Origin: Coliplasma sp045538555
Lineage (GTDB): Bacteria; Bacillota; Clostridia; Oscillospirales; CAG-382
Direction of reading: 5' to 3'
Assembly: GCA_045538555.1 (NCBI GenBank)
Contig: JAZSRP010000008.1
Coordinates: 1 to 43,271, forward strand
DNA length: 43,271 nucleotides
The position numbers were made by a program, and so were the translations under genes. Numbering within the stretch: position 1 is the stretch's first letter; each line of letters starts with the position of its first letter. The notes under the pieces were generated by a model. That model searched no databases and was not told where the DNA came from. It saw only the letters and a program-made list of their open reading frames with translations. Shown piece by piece: positions 31,740-40,476 of this stretch.

Positions 31740-32810
31740 ATGGATAATAATATCAAAAAAGAAAAAAAGAGCCGTGCGGGCTTGCTGGGCTTTTTGCTGA
31801 TACTGCTTCTTTTTGCGGCAACAGCGGTGGTTATCGCACGTGAATTTGATATTACAGAGCTTTTCACTCATCTGCGTGAGTCAAAATATATCGGTTTTTT
31901 GTATGCTGCGCCCGCATTGGTTTTGATCCATATCGGTGCATTTGGAGTATTTATGCGGACGGCGATGAAGGAGTTGGAGGTAAAGCTCGGCAGATTCAGA
32001 GCGTTTGTGTATTCCTGCGTGGATTTCTTTTATACCTCTGCAACCCCGGGAGGATGCGGCGGCCCTGCGGGAATGGCTGTGACAATGGCAACAGACGGGC
32101 TCCCCGCCAGTGTTTCCAGTGCCGCAGTTATCATGCAAACTGTTTTTTTTAGATTTGTGCTGTTGGTATTGGGTTCCGTTTCGGGAGTGATGGTATATAC
32201 CGGAGTTATTGAGACAGAACCGTATTTTCGCATTCTTTTCATTGTGGGCGGTGCTGTGTCGGTGATCCTGGCGCTGGCATTTGTGCTGGCTCTGTTTTTC
32301 ACGCCCATTGCAAAAAAAGTAGGCAATCTGTTTATTTTTATTGCATCAAAGCTTCGATTGGTGAAGGATCGTGACACAACGATGGCACGGTTTTCGGATT
32401 CGCTGGCGGAATACAAAAATGCCGCCGTTGTGCTGAAAAGCAACAGGATGTTGATGCTCAAGTTGTTTGTTATCACGTTGATACAGCGGGCAGGGCTTTT
32501 TGCAGTTTCTTACTTGGTGTACAGAAGTTTTGGTATGAACGAGCACGGATTTTTCTACGTGTTCTTTCTCCAGGTGTCTGTGGCAGTTGCTGTTGACAGT
32601 CTTCCGATCCCCGGGGGTATAGGACTCAACGAACTTGTGTTTATCGTTTTGTACGGCAGAATGTATCCGGACCAAAACGATGCCGCCGTGGCAATGCTTC
32701 TCACCAGAGCTTTTACGTATTATCTGCCTCTGATTTTTACAGCAATGGTCACGCTGCTCAAAAACCTGTTTGGAAAAATCACGTCAAGAAAAAAGAAAAA
32801 GGAGGCATGA
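31740..32810 (+). CDS. Flippase-like integral membrane protein (LPG-synthase transmembrane family)
   Basis: The 356-residue protein has about eight membrane helices and the signatures of PF03706: TPGGCGGPAGMAVTMATDGLP and LPIPGGIGLNELVFI. The family includes the flippase part of MprF and the YbhN-like proteins, which act on phospholipids or lipid-linked compounds. The MprF-type synthase domain is absent. The ATG at 31740 has AAGGA upstream; a TTG at 31710 is less likely because the transcript probably starts at that point. Its last codons overlap the psd start (ATGA), so a phospholipid role is likely. Confidence 0.87.
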   Translation: MDNNIKKEKKSRAGLLGFLLILLLFAATAVVIAREFDITELFTHLRESKYIGFLYAAPALVLIHIGAFGVFMRTAMKELEVKLGRFRAFVYSCVDFFYTSATPGGCGGPAGMAVTMATDGLPASVSSAAVIMQTVFFRFVLLVLGSVSGVMVYTGVIETEPYFRILFIVGGAVSVILALAFVLALFFTPIAKKVGNLFIFIASKLRLVKDRDTTMARFSDSLAEYKNAAVVLKSNRMLMLKLFVITLIQRAGLFAVSYLVYRSFGMNEHGFFYVFFLQVSVAVAVDSLPIPGGIGLNELVFIVLYGRMYPDQNDAAVAMLLTRAFTYYLPLIFTAMVTLLKNLFGKITSRKKKKEA

Positions 32811-33679
32811 CCCCTTTGATAAAAGATCGTATGGGCAACCTGATATCTTCAGACGTTCAGCAGGATAAAACGCTTTCGTTTTTGTATTCAAACCCATGTG
32901 GAAGATTGATCACAAAGATTTTGTGCAGGCGCTTTGTTTCAAACATCTGTGCTTGGTATATGGATTCCCGTTTTTCAAAAAGAAGAATAAAAAAGCTTGT
33001 TGACCGCCATGCGATCGATATGGGGGACTATGAGAATCGCGAGTTCTCCTCGTTCAACGATTTTTTTACCCGAAAGCTGAGCCCAAACGCCCGTCCCGTG
33101 GATATGAAACCATCATCCCTTGTCTCTCCCTGCGATTGCAAGCTGACGGTTTTTGATGTGACAGAGGACGGAGTGTACCGCATCAAGGGGTGTGACTATG
33201 ATCTGTTTTCGCTTCTTGGTGATGCAGGAACGGCAGCGCCGTTTCTGGGCGGAAAAATGCTGGTTTTTCGGCTGACTGTGGACAACTACCACAGATATCA
33301 TTACCTTGATGGCGGCGAGGAAATAAAAAGCTATTTTGTCCCGGGCCTGCTTCATACCGTAAACCCCGTTGCCATGTCAAGATATGACGTGTACGGAAAG
33401 AATTGCCGCGAGGTTACCGTCATGAACACCGATTTCTTTGGCGAAATCGCCGTGGTAGAGGTGGGAGCTATGATGGTTGGCAGGATCAACAACCGCCATC
33501 CAAAGGGCAGAGTAGAGAGGGGAGAGGAAAAGGGATTTTTCTCCTTTGGCGGCTCCACTATTGTCGTATTGATGAAAAAAGAAGTCTGTGTTATTGACGA
33601 AGACATAACAAAAAACAGCGCAGAGGGCGCAGAAACCGTCGTGCGGTTTGGAGAAAAGATAGGCACGGCAAAGAACTGA
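32807..33679 (+). CDS. psd: Phosphatidylserine decarboxylase proenzyme
   Basis: The 290-residue membrane-associated enzyme converts phosphatidylserine to phosphatidylethanolamine. It self-cleaves at the pyruvoyl serine in FGGST (GGST at 248-251, Ser250). The catalytic Asp lies in SPCD (about 110) and His162/His165 in VDNYHRYH. FNDFFTRKLSPNARPVD is a family hallmark. Length fits the Clostridium-type Psd with a longer N-terminus. The ATG overlaps the stop of the flippase-like gene by 4 bases. No pssA gene is in view. Confidence 0.95.
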   Translation: MTPLIKDRMGNLISSDVQQDKTLSFLYSNPCGRLITKILCRRFVSNICAWYMDSRFSKRRIKKLVDRHAIDMGDYENREFSSFNDFFTRKLSPNARPVDMKPSSLVSPCDCKLTVFDVTEDGVYRIKGCDYDLFSLLGDAGTAAPFLGGKMLVFRLTVDNYHRYHYLDGGEEIKSYFVPGLLHTVNPVAMSRYDVYGKNCREVTVMNTDFFGEIAVVEVGAMMVGRINNRHPKGRVERGEEKGFFSFGGSTIVVLMKKEVCVIDEDITKNSAEGAETVVRFGEKIGTAKN

Positions 33680-33719
33680 TATTTTTTTACCCTTGTTGAC
33701 CCAAAACGGGAGGGAAAAT

Positions 33720-35633
33720 ATGACAACTCCAAAAAATCTTGCATTGAAAAAAAGAGTTACCGTATACACAGCAGTTCCCGACGAAAACAGCTACCGTAGC
33801 GTGGAAAAGGGGACCAAAGATATGCTCACTGACGGCCGGACGGGCGATCCCTCTGTCTGTTACAGTGGGGAATGGGCGCATTTTTACCGTGCAGTGGGAC
33901 GCCGTATTCGGGTTGATCTTGCCGGTGTGTACGCCGTGACGGGGTTTGAGACGGGCTTTATACAAGGGGCGTCGATGGGCATATACAGTCCTGAGTACGT
34001 CAAGCTGTATCTTTCTGAAAACGGAGTTGATTTTTTTGAGGTCTGCTCCGTGCAGTCTCCCTATCCCGCTACCTATCCCGAAACGGTCAGAGCAGTGTAT
34101 TCCGCAACTGCAGTGCACCCGTTTCGAGCCGCATATGCTGAGCTTGAATTTCCTGTGGAGGTAAATTCCTTTTGCGATGAAATAAAAATTTTTGGATTTC
34201 CTTGCGACGGAAGTGAAAAGCTTTTGTCGGGCACTCCCCGTGCTTTGCCATATGCAGGGCATTTTGAATCCAGGGACTGCCTGGGAGGCGTGCACGACGT
34301 TCCTCTGCTTTATTATGGCTATTGGCCCGAGAACGACCGTATTGCAAACAATACAAAAAATGACTTTTTGCCCTACGTGGCATACCTTGACAGAGAGGGA
34401 AACCCTGTTGATACCATGTTTGACGGGATCATGTTTTTGATCGTGCAGGGCCGTTGTCCTTCGGGAGGGAATCTGGGTTATTCCGGCCCTCCGTCGGTGC
34501 TTTCGGACTGGGAATACGTGATGGACGGGCTGTTCAAAAAGGACGTGGGGCTTTCAGCCCTCAACGAGGCAGTGGGAGAGGTCAAAAAAAAGCTGTCACT
34601 TTCCGACTCACATCAATTGCCCGTATATATCACCGTACCCACCCCAAAGATATCCAACACACCCTTTGGCGATACCGACGGTGACGGAATAGAAGAAAAG
34701 CTTCTCACCGTTGATGACTGCGTTTCTGCATATTGCTGGTACGTTGATAAGCTGAAAAAACGTTTTGATGCCTCGTATCTCACCCATCTTCGCCTTGGCG
34801 GCTGCTTCTGGGGCAATGAGTCTGTCAGCCGCGCTCTCAATGACAGGGAGGAGGAATATGCGACAAAATGCGTTTCCGCTCTTCACGACAGGGGTCTCAA
34901 GTGTATATTTATTCCATATTATCAAGCGGGCGGCAGTGAAAAAGCAAAAAAAGTGGGATTTGATTGCGTCACAATGCAGCCAAACCTCTCCTTCAACGCC
35001 GCATTGCAGACCGAACCCGAAAAAATGATGGAGGATTTTACGGCACTTTGCCGACAGTATGGCTATGGTATCGAGCTGGAGGTTCACCACGGCATAAAAA
35101 ACAGGGACACCATGGAGCAATACGGCAACCTGTTTTCCCATTATATGCGCGCCTGCATCAAAAACGGCATGATGACCGACACAGTTCATACCTATTATCA
35201 GTGTGCCGGCCCGGGTGTGTTTTTTGATATGGCACATTCTCACGACCCGTATCTGCGCGGAATGTACGACAAGCTGTATCGGTTTGTAAAAGGCACCTTG
35301 ACCCTGTCAGACCTTGACTCTGCGGCGGAGGAAAAACCGGAAACAAAAGAGCCCGACACCGTGATACCCCAACCTGAAACAGCGGTATTGCAAGAAGTAA
35401 AAGAAGTACAAGAAGTAAAAGAAACAAAGATAGCACAAGTGGTCGAACAAGAATCCTTTGTTTCCGAAAATCGGGTCCAAAATATCCCCGACCGTCCTCC
35501 GCAACCGAAGCAAAATAACCAAAAGACGCAAAAAAACACAGGCAAATACAAAGAAGTAAAAAAATACCTTGCCGCCGCAGCGGTAGCGGCAGGGGTACTG
35601 TATGCAGTGAAAAAACTGTTTGAAAAGAGGTAG
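33720..35633 (+). CDS. DUF4855 protein without signal peptide, with C-terminal tail anchor
   Basis: The 637-residue paralogue of the protein at 12135-14147 has a discoidin-like N-terminus (about 1-165), a DUF4855 core (about 190-520, including PVDTMFDGIMFL, CIFIPYYQAGG and YGIELEVHHG) and a charged linker with an 18-bp DNA repeat encoding QEVKEV. A hydrophobic tail, LAAAAVAAGVLYAVKKLF, ends the protein. No N-terminal signal is visible in MTTPKNLALKKRVT. The ATG at 33720 follows GGGAGGGAAA. It lies 40 bp after psd and 6 bp before pncB. A tail-anchored or mother-cell-expressed spore protein is possible. Confidence 0.82.
   Translation: MTTPKNLALKKRVTVYTAVPDENSYRSVEKGTKDMLTDGRTGDPSVCYSGEWAHFYRAVGRRIRVDLAGVYAVTGFETGFIQGASMGIYSPEYVKLYLSENGVDFFEVCSVQSPYPATYPETVRAVYSATAVHPFRAAYAELEFPVEVNSFCDEIKIFGFPCDGSEKLLSGTPRALPYAGHFESRDCLGGVHDVPLLYYGYWPENDRIANNTKNDFLPYVAYLDREGNPVDTMFDGIMFLIVQGRCPSGGNLGYSGPPSVLSDWEYVMDGLFKKDVGLSALNEAVGEVKKKLSLSDSHQLPVYITVPTPKISNTPFGDTDGDGIEEKLLTVDDCVSAYCWYVDKLKKRFDASYLTHLRLGGCFWGNESVSRALNDREEEYATKCVSALHDRGLKCIFIPYYQAGGSEKAKKVGFDCVTMQPNLSFNAALQTEPEKMMEDFTALCRQYGYGIELEVHHGIKNRDTMEQYGNLFSHYMRACIKNGMMTDTVHTYYQCAGPGVFFDMAHSHDPYLRGMYDKLYRFVKGTLTLSDLDSAAEEKPETKEPDTVIPQPETAVLQEVKEVQEVKETKIAQVVEQESFVSENRVQNIPDRPPQPKQNNQKTQKNTGKYKEVKKYLAAAAVAAGVLYAVKKLFEKR
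35391..35426 (+). repeat. 18-bp tandem duplication in the DUF4855 linker
   Basis: CAAGAAGTAAAAGAAGTA is followed directly by CAAGAAGTAAAAGAAACA, encoding QEVKEV QEVKET in the charged linker before the tail anchor. It is a likely slippage product. Confidence 0.85.
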
Positions 35634-35639
35634 TGTTTT

Positions 35640-37082
35640 ATGGATAGAAGAAATCTTACACTTTTGTGTGATTTTTATGAGATAACCATGGCAAACGGAT
35701 ATTTCCGCTGCGGAAAAAGAGATCAGATAGCATATTTTGATATTTTTTTCCGTGATATACCCGATGGCGGCGGATATGCCATTGCCGCAGGACTTGAGCA
35801 GATAATCGATTATATAAAAGGCCTCAGGTTTGATGAGGACGATATCGAGTATCTGCGTGAGCAAAATATTTTCCATGAGGAGTTTTTGGAGTACCTGCGT
35901 CATTTCAAGTTTACGGGTGACCTGTATGCGGTTCCGGAGGGAACCCCCATTTTCCCCCGTGAGCCCATTATTACCGTAAAAGCACCTGTTATCGAGGCGC
36001 AATTTATAGAGACATATCTGCTGACTGTGTGCAACCACCAGTCACTGATCGCCACAAAAGCCAACCGTATCGTCCGTGCTGCAGACGGCAGACCCGTCAG
36101 TGAGTTTGGCGCACGTCGTGCACAGGGCCCCGATGCGGCAATGCTTGGCGCAAGAGCAGCATATATCGGCGGAGTTTCCTCCACCTCGTGCACGCTTTCG
36201 GCCAGAGCGTACGGAATGCCCGCCTCCGGAACCATGGCGCACTCGTGGGTGCAGATGTTTGATACAGAGTACGAGGCGTTCAAAACCTACTGTGAGATGT
36301 ATCCTGACAATGCCACGCTGTTGGTAGATACCTACAACGTGCTTCACAGCGGTATTCCAAATGCCATCAAGGTGTTCAAGGAGTGCGGCATCACAAAATG
36401 CGGAATCAGAATAGACTCGGGCGATATTGCCTATCTTTCAAAAAAGGTACGCAAGATGCTGGATGAGGCAGGACTTCCCGACTGCAAGATTATCATTTCA
36501 AACTCTCTTGATGAAAAAATCATTGTTGACATTTTGAGACAGGGAGCAAAAATTGACGCTTTTGGTGTTGGTGAGCGTCTCATCACCGCCAAGAGCGATC
36601 CTGTGTTTGGCGGAGTTTACAAGCTGTCTGCCGTTGAGGACAAAAACGGCAAAATTATCCCAAAAATCAAGATTAGCGAGAACCCCGACAAGATCACCAA
36701 CCCTCATTTCAAAAAGCTGTATCGGCTTTTCCGCCGTTCTGACGGACAGGCGATCGCAGACTATATCACGCTTCACGATGAAATACTGGACGATACACAG
36801 CCCATTGAGCTGTTTGATCCCGTGTTTACCTGGAAACGCCAGACAGTCACCGATTATGAGCTGGTAGAACTGCAAAAACCGGTGTTTGTAAACGGTGAAT
36901 TGGTATACAAATGTCCCAACATCGGGGAGATCCGCGAATACTGCAAAAAGCAGATAGATTCCCTCTGGGATGAGGTAAAACGATTTGAAAACCCGCATCG
37001 TTATTACGTTGACCTTTCCCGTAAGCTCTGGGATCTGAAGGAAACACTTCTTGCCAACGGCGGCAAACTGCCTAAGGACTGA
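35640..37082 (+). CDS. pncB: Nicotinate phosphoribosyltransferase
   Basis: The 480-residue cytosolic enzyme makes nicotinate mononucleotide from nicotinate and PRPP in NAD salvage. DFYEITMANGYF near the N-terminus, SGTMAHSWVQMF with the phosphorylated His at about 201, IRIDSGDIAYLSKK and the FGVGERLITAKSDP phosphate-binding loop are diagnostic. Length fits the long Bacillota type. The ATG is 6 bp after the DUF4855 stop, with GAGGTAG upstream. It is last in the operon that starts at the flippase gene. Confidence 0.95.
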   Translation: MDRRNLTLLCDFYEITMANGYFRCGKRDQIAYFDIFFRDIPDGGGYAIAAGLEQIIDYIKGLRFDEDDIEYLREQNIFHEEFLEYLRHFKFTGDLYAVPEGTPIFPREPIITVKAPVIEAQFIETYLLTVCNHQSLIATKANRIVRAADGRPVSEFGARRAQGPDAAMLGARAAYIGGVSSTSCTLSARAYGMPASGTMAHSWVQMFDTEYEAFKTYCEMYPDNATLLVDTYNVLHSGIPNAIKVFKECGITKCGIRIDSGDIAYLSKKVRKMLDEAGLPDCKIIISNSLDEKIIVDILRQGAKIDAFGVGERLITAKSDPVFGGVYKLSAVEDKNGKIIPKIKISENPDKITNPHFKKLYRLFRRSDGQAIADYITLHDEILDDTQPIELFDPVFTWKRQTVTDYELVELQKPVFVNGELVYKCPNIGEIREYCKKQIDSLWDEVKRFENPHRYYVDLSRKLWDLKETLLANGGKLPKD

Positions 37083-37127
37083 TATCCTGATTTTTTGCAA
37101 CCGCCGTTGACGCACCACCCAAAAAAA

Positions 37128-37165
37128 AATTTACCGACCCGCCTTTTTGCGGGTCGGTTTTTTTT
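37128..37165. terminator. Terminator of the flippase-pncB operon
   Basis: ACCGACCCGC and GCGGGTCGGT form a strong stem with a T-rich loop, followed by nine T's and preceded by an A-run. It lies between convergent pncB and glnN and can serve both. Confidence 0.9.
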
Positions 37166-37167
37166 TA

Positions 37168-39252
37168 TTAAAGTGTATAAAGCAGGTCGCCGTAGGTGGG
37201 GAAGGGCCAGAAGGAACGTTCGGTGAGCGACTCCGCGCTGTCTGCCAGCGTCCTCAGCTCCTGCATCAGCGGGATCAGCATGTCTCTGCAAAAATCGGCG
37301 CATTGCTGAGAATCGTTTATGGCAACCGCAACGTCAACGCTCAGCTTCAGCTTGCCCAATACCTCAAACATTCCGTCGGACAGCTCGGTCAGCATTGTCG
37401 CAAGAGCGACACATCTCTTGGGAGCGGAGCCGATGGCATTTGCGGCAGCAACGGCGTCTGATGAAAGTTTTCCGATATATCCGTCAACGGCGGGAAGAAT
37501 GTCCTTTGAAGCCATGTCGCACATGGTCAGTGCCTCAATGGTGGTGATCTTGCAGTACGCTCTCAATAGAATATCCTGACGGGAGCGAATTTCTTTTTCG
37601 GTAAACACATGGTGCTTGGTAAAAAGCCTGATGTTTTTGTCGTCGGTATAGAGAGGAAGTGCGTCGGGTGTGGTGGCAAGATTGAGCAGTCCTCTGCTCT
37701 CTGCCTCTTTTTTCCACTCGTCGGAGTATCCGTCACCGTTAAAAATAATACGCTTGTGCTGTCTGATTGTGCGGCGGATGAGATCGTCGAGAGCGGATTT
37801 GAAATCGGTTGCTTTTTCAAGCTCGTCTGCAAACTCTGTCAGAGCATCTGCCACAATGGTGTTGATAACAATGTTGGGTCCTGCCACAGACATGGCGGAA
37901 CCGGGCATACGAAACTCAAATTTGTTGCCCGTAAAAGCAAAAGGACTTGTGCGGTTTCTGTCGGTTGTGTCCTTGGGAAAAGAAGGCAGGACGTGGACAC
38001 CGATCTCCATTTTTTCGGTAGCTCCCGCTTTGTACGGAACGTCCTTTTCAATAGCGTCAAGCACTGCGGTGAGCTCATCGCCCAAAAACATGGAGACAAT
38101 AGCAGGCGGCGCCTCGCTGGATCCGAGACGATGGTCGTTTCCTGCGGTGGCAACCGAGATTCTCAAAAGATCCTGATGTGTGTCAACCGCCTTGATCACG
38201 GCGCAGAGAAACAGCAAAAACTGAGCGTTTTTGTGCGGAGTGTCTCCCGGCTCAAGCAGGTTGATGCCCTTGTCGGTGGCGATGGACCAGTTGTCGTGCT
38301 TTCCGCTTCCGTTGATTCCCGCAAAGGGCTTTTCCTGAAGTATGCAGACAAACCCGTGCTTGTCCGCAATTTTTTTCATGGTTTCCATGGTGAGCTGGTT
38401 GTGGTCAGTGGCGGCGTTTGCCGTACCGTAGATGGGAGCCAGCTCGTGCTGACAGGGTGCTGCCTCGTTGTGCTTGGTTTTTGCAACCACGCCCAGCTTC
38501 CACAGCTCCTCGTCAAGCTCTTTCATATATGCGGATATGCGTGGCTTGATGGCACCAAAATAATGGTCCTCCAGCTCCTGTCCTTTTGGGGGCTTTGCCC
38601 CAAAAAGAGTTCTGCCGCAGATCTTGAGATCCTCACGTTTGGAGTACATTTCCTTGTCGATCAAAAAATACTCCTGCTCCGGCCCTACGTTTGCATTGAT
38701 ATGCCGCGCCTCGGTGCCAAACAGCTTGAGAATCCTGAGTCCCGCCTCGTTGATGGCCTCCATTGACCGCAGGAGCGGGGTTTTTTTGTCCAGTGCCTCG
38801 CCGCCGTAGGAACAAAAAATACTGGGAATACACAGTGATCCGTCTTTGATAAAAGCATAGGACGTGGGATCCCATGCGGTATAACCTCTTGCCTCAAACG
38901 TAGCTCTCAGCCCGCCTGACGGAAAGCTGGAAGCATCCGGCTCGCCCTTGATGAGGTTTTTGCCGGAAAACTCCATGATGACTCTGCCATCACTCTCCGG
39001 TGTGATAAAACCGTCGTGCTTTTCGGCGGTGATGCCGGTCATGGGCTGGAACCAGTGGGTGTAATGTGTGGCACCCTGCTCGATGGCCCAGTCTTTCATT
39101 GCCTCGGCAACAATGTTTGCAACGGTGATGTCCAGATCCTCACCTCGCTGTATGGTGTGCTTGAGTGATTTGTAGACCTCGGCGGGGAGCCGCTGCTTCA
39201 TCACCTCTCTGTTAAAAACAGAAGATCCAAACATCTCCGGAACGTTTGTCAT
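37168..39252 (-). CDS. glnN: Glutamine synthetase type III
   Basis: The 694-residue enzyme makes glutamine from glutamate, ammonia and ATP. Length, the N-terminal NREVMKQRLPAEVYKSLKH and the catalytic-core segments EQEYFLIDKEMY, KHNEAAPCQHELAP, GINGSGKHDNWS and NRTSPFAFTGNKFEFR identify GSIII, the large dodecameric type common in Bacteroides and Clostridia. The GSI adenylylation region is not present. The ATG at 39252 has a perfect GAGGTGA 6 bases upstream. It is a single-gene unit. No GlnB or glutamate synthase gene is nearby. Confidence 0.96.
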   Translation of the reverse strand: MTNVPEMFGSSVFNREVMKQRLPAEVYKSLKHTIQRGEDLDITVANIVAEAMKDWAIEQGATHYTHWFQPMTGITAEKHDGFITPESDGRVIMEFSGKNLIKGEPDASSFPSGGLRATFEARGYTAWDPTSYAFIKDGSLCIPSIFCSYGGEALDKKTPLLRSMEAINEAGLRILKLFGTEARHINANVGPEQEYFLIDKEMYSKREDLKICGRTLFGAKPPKGQELEDHYFGAIKPRISAYMKELDEELWKLGVVAKTKHNEAAPCQHELAPIYGTANAATDHNQLTMETMKKIADKHGFVCILQEKPFAGINGSGKHDNWSIATDKGINLLEPGDTPHKNAQFLLFLCAVIKAVDTHQDLLRISVATAGNDHRLGSSEAPPAIVSMFLGDELTAVLDAIEKDVPYKAGATEKMEIGVHVLPSFPKDTTDRNRTSPFAFTGNKFEFRMPGSAMSVAGPNIVINTIVADALTEFADELEKATDFKSALDDLIRRTIRQHKRIIFNGDGYSDEWKKEAESRGLLNLATTPDALPLYTDDKNIRLFTKHHVFTEKEIRSRQDILLRAYCKITTIEALTMCDMASKDILPAVDGYIGKLSSDAVAAANAIGSAPKRCVALATMLTELSDGMFEVLGKLKLSVDVAVAINDSQQCADFCRDMLIPLMQELRTLADSAESLTERSFWPFPTYGDLLYTL

Positions 39253-39302
39253 AATGTCACCTCAGCATAATCAGCATAATAAGTCAAAAAAATGGTAAAA
39301 GT

Positions 39303-40142
39303 ATGTTAATTATAAATATAACAACATTATATCTTTTTGTCAATGCCTTTTGCTCCCTTTTCAAAAAAACGCTTTTCCTGCCTTTCCTTTCCTCCCTCGC
39401 TTCCGATCCGACTGTTTTTGTGCCCGATACCTCCGGCGGCGACACCGTGTCTTCTGATGTGGGTGACGACGGATATGCCGATACGTTTGAGTATAAGGGA
39501 TGTAAATACACCCGAGTGGACGGCGACGTTTTTTTGGTAGAGACTGCCGAGGGCAGATACCGCATTTGGAACTCCTCTTTTGAGGAAGGGTTGGGGTATA
39601 GGTACAACTCTTATTCAGTCCCGTTTGAAAAGGTGAAGGACGATACATTTGCAGCGCTCGAAGAGGATCGGTTTGTTCTTCTTGATCGCAACGGAATGGA
39701 AAAGAGCGTGTTGGAAAACGCAAAAAGATATGAATTGGACGGAGATATTATCAACGTTTTTTATACCACCGAAGAACTGCCGGCGACTGTAACGGGAGAA
39801 AAAGCCATCCAAGCAAGGGTGTATGATGATTTTGTATTAAAAACTCAGTACGCACGCAACTACATAGGACAGATGTATCCGTTAAAGTATCATATTGCAG
39901 AGAACCGGAACACCGGTGCGGACCGCCGGACCGTGTTTGACAGCACGGGAAAAGAGGTGGCGATATTTCCCAACAGTGAATTTGAAGTTCCCGGTACGGT
40001 GATGATAAGGAGAATCAAGTTTGATATGGTGTCAGATGATCCCTATGCTGTTATTGTTTATGACGCCTATGACAACCAAAGAAAGACCACCATCGGAGAA
40101 CTCATGAAGGAGTACGAGGGCTGGGAGAAAAAATACAACTGA
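39303..40142 (+). CDS. Unknown protein, start uncertain or 5' end disrupted
   Basis: The open frame of up to 279 codons contains a hydrophobic N-terminal part (about 1-32) and then a hydrophilic protein with GDTVSSDVGDDGYADTFEYKG and a long beta-rich region that I do not recognise. The first ATG has no ribosome binding site, and the well-formed glnN promoter lies inside the first codons, in the opposite direction. No better start with a ribosome binding site is visible. It may be an N-terminally damaged lipoprotein gene or have an unusual start. It ends just before a bidirectional terminator. Confidence 0.55.
   Translation: MLIINITTLYLFVNAFCSLFKKTLFLPFLSSLASDPTVFVPDTSGGDTVSSDVGDDGYADTFEYKGCKYTRVDGDVFLVETAEGRYRIWNSSFEEGLGYRYNSYSVPFEKVKDDTFAALEEDRFVLLDRNGMEKSVLENAKRYELDGDIINVFYTTEELPATVTGEKAIQARVYDDFVLKTQYARNYIGQMYPLKYHIAENRNTGADRRTVFDSTGKEVAIFPNSEFEVPGTVMIRRIKFDMVSDDPYAVIVYDAYDNQRKTTIGELMKEYEGWEKKYN
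39315..39343 (-). promoter_or_regulatory. Sigma-A promoter for glnN
   Basis: On the minus strand: perfect TTGACA (39343-39338), a 17-bp spacer and TATATT (39320-39315). The leader is about 56 bases and contains a tandem 9-mer (TTATGCTGA twice) just before the ribosome binding site. Confidence 0.75.
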
Positions 40143-40150
40143 TGTTGATA

Positions 40151-40188
40151 AAAAACGAGACCGCCGGGAAGACCGGCGGTCTCGTTTT
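40151..40188. terminator. Bidirectional terminator between convergent genes
   Basis: ACGAGACCGCCGG and CCGGCGGTCTCGT make a 13-bp stem with a 5-nt loop, with A's before and T's after. It serves the unknown gene on the plus strand and the YlmC-type gene on the minus strand. Confidence 0.9.
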
Positions 40189-40214
40189 GTCAAAATGCTT
40201 TGTGTAGATTGCTT

Positions 40215-40469
40215 TTATTTTCCTGCAGGCAGTGAGTCACAGTATTTTACCAAAACAGTGTCCTCGCCGATCTTTTCGATGTTGCACCAGGGGATGCAGA
40301 TCCGGTTTTTTGACGTAAAGGCAGACAAGAGTCCGTTTCCCGGCAAAACCAGAGAGATGATACTCCCTGTGCAGACGTCAAATTCTACGTCGCAGACACA
40401 TCCAAGGAGCTTTCCGTCGCGGGTGTTGACCACTTCTTTGTTTTTCAGATCGCAAAATGTGACGGTCAT
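40215..40469 (-). CDS. YlmC/YmxH-family PRC-barrel sporulation-associated protein
   Basis: The 84-residue protein begins MTVTFCDLKNKEVVN and contains a PRC-barrel-like core with GKLLGCVCDVEFDV and RICIPWCNIEKIGEDTVLV. Small proteins of this type are widespread in spore formers, where they are annotated YlmC/YmxH; their biochemical role is not known to me. The ATG at 40469 is chosen because it gives the family-length protein and lies 7 bp after the spoIVA stop; the longer frame would overlap spoIVA. It is probably cotranscribed with spoIVA. Confidence 0.85.
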   Translation of the reverse strand: MTVTFCDLKNKEVVNTRDGKLLGCVCDVEFDVCTGSIISLVLPGNGLLSAFTSKNRICIPWCNIEKIGEDTVLVKYCDSLPAGK

Positions 40470-40476
40470 CCCCGGT

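Noticed and set aside
37609..38766. 385-codon plus-strand frame
   Set aside because: It is the antisense shadow of glnN, with Cys/Val/Leu-rich composition, no ribosome binding site and no recognisable domain.
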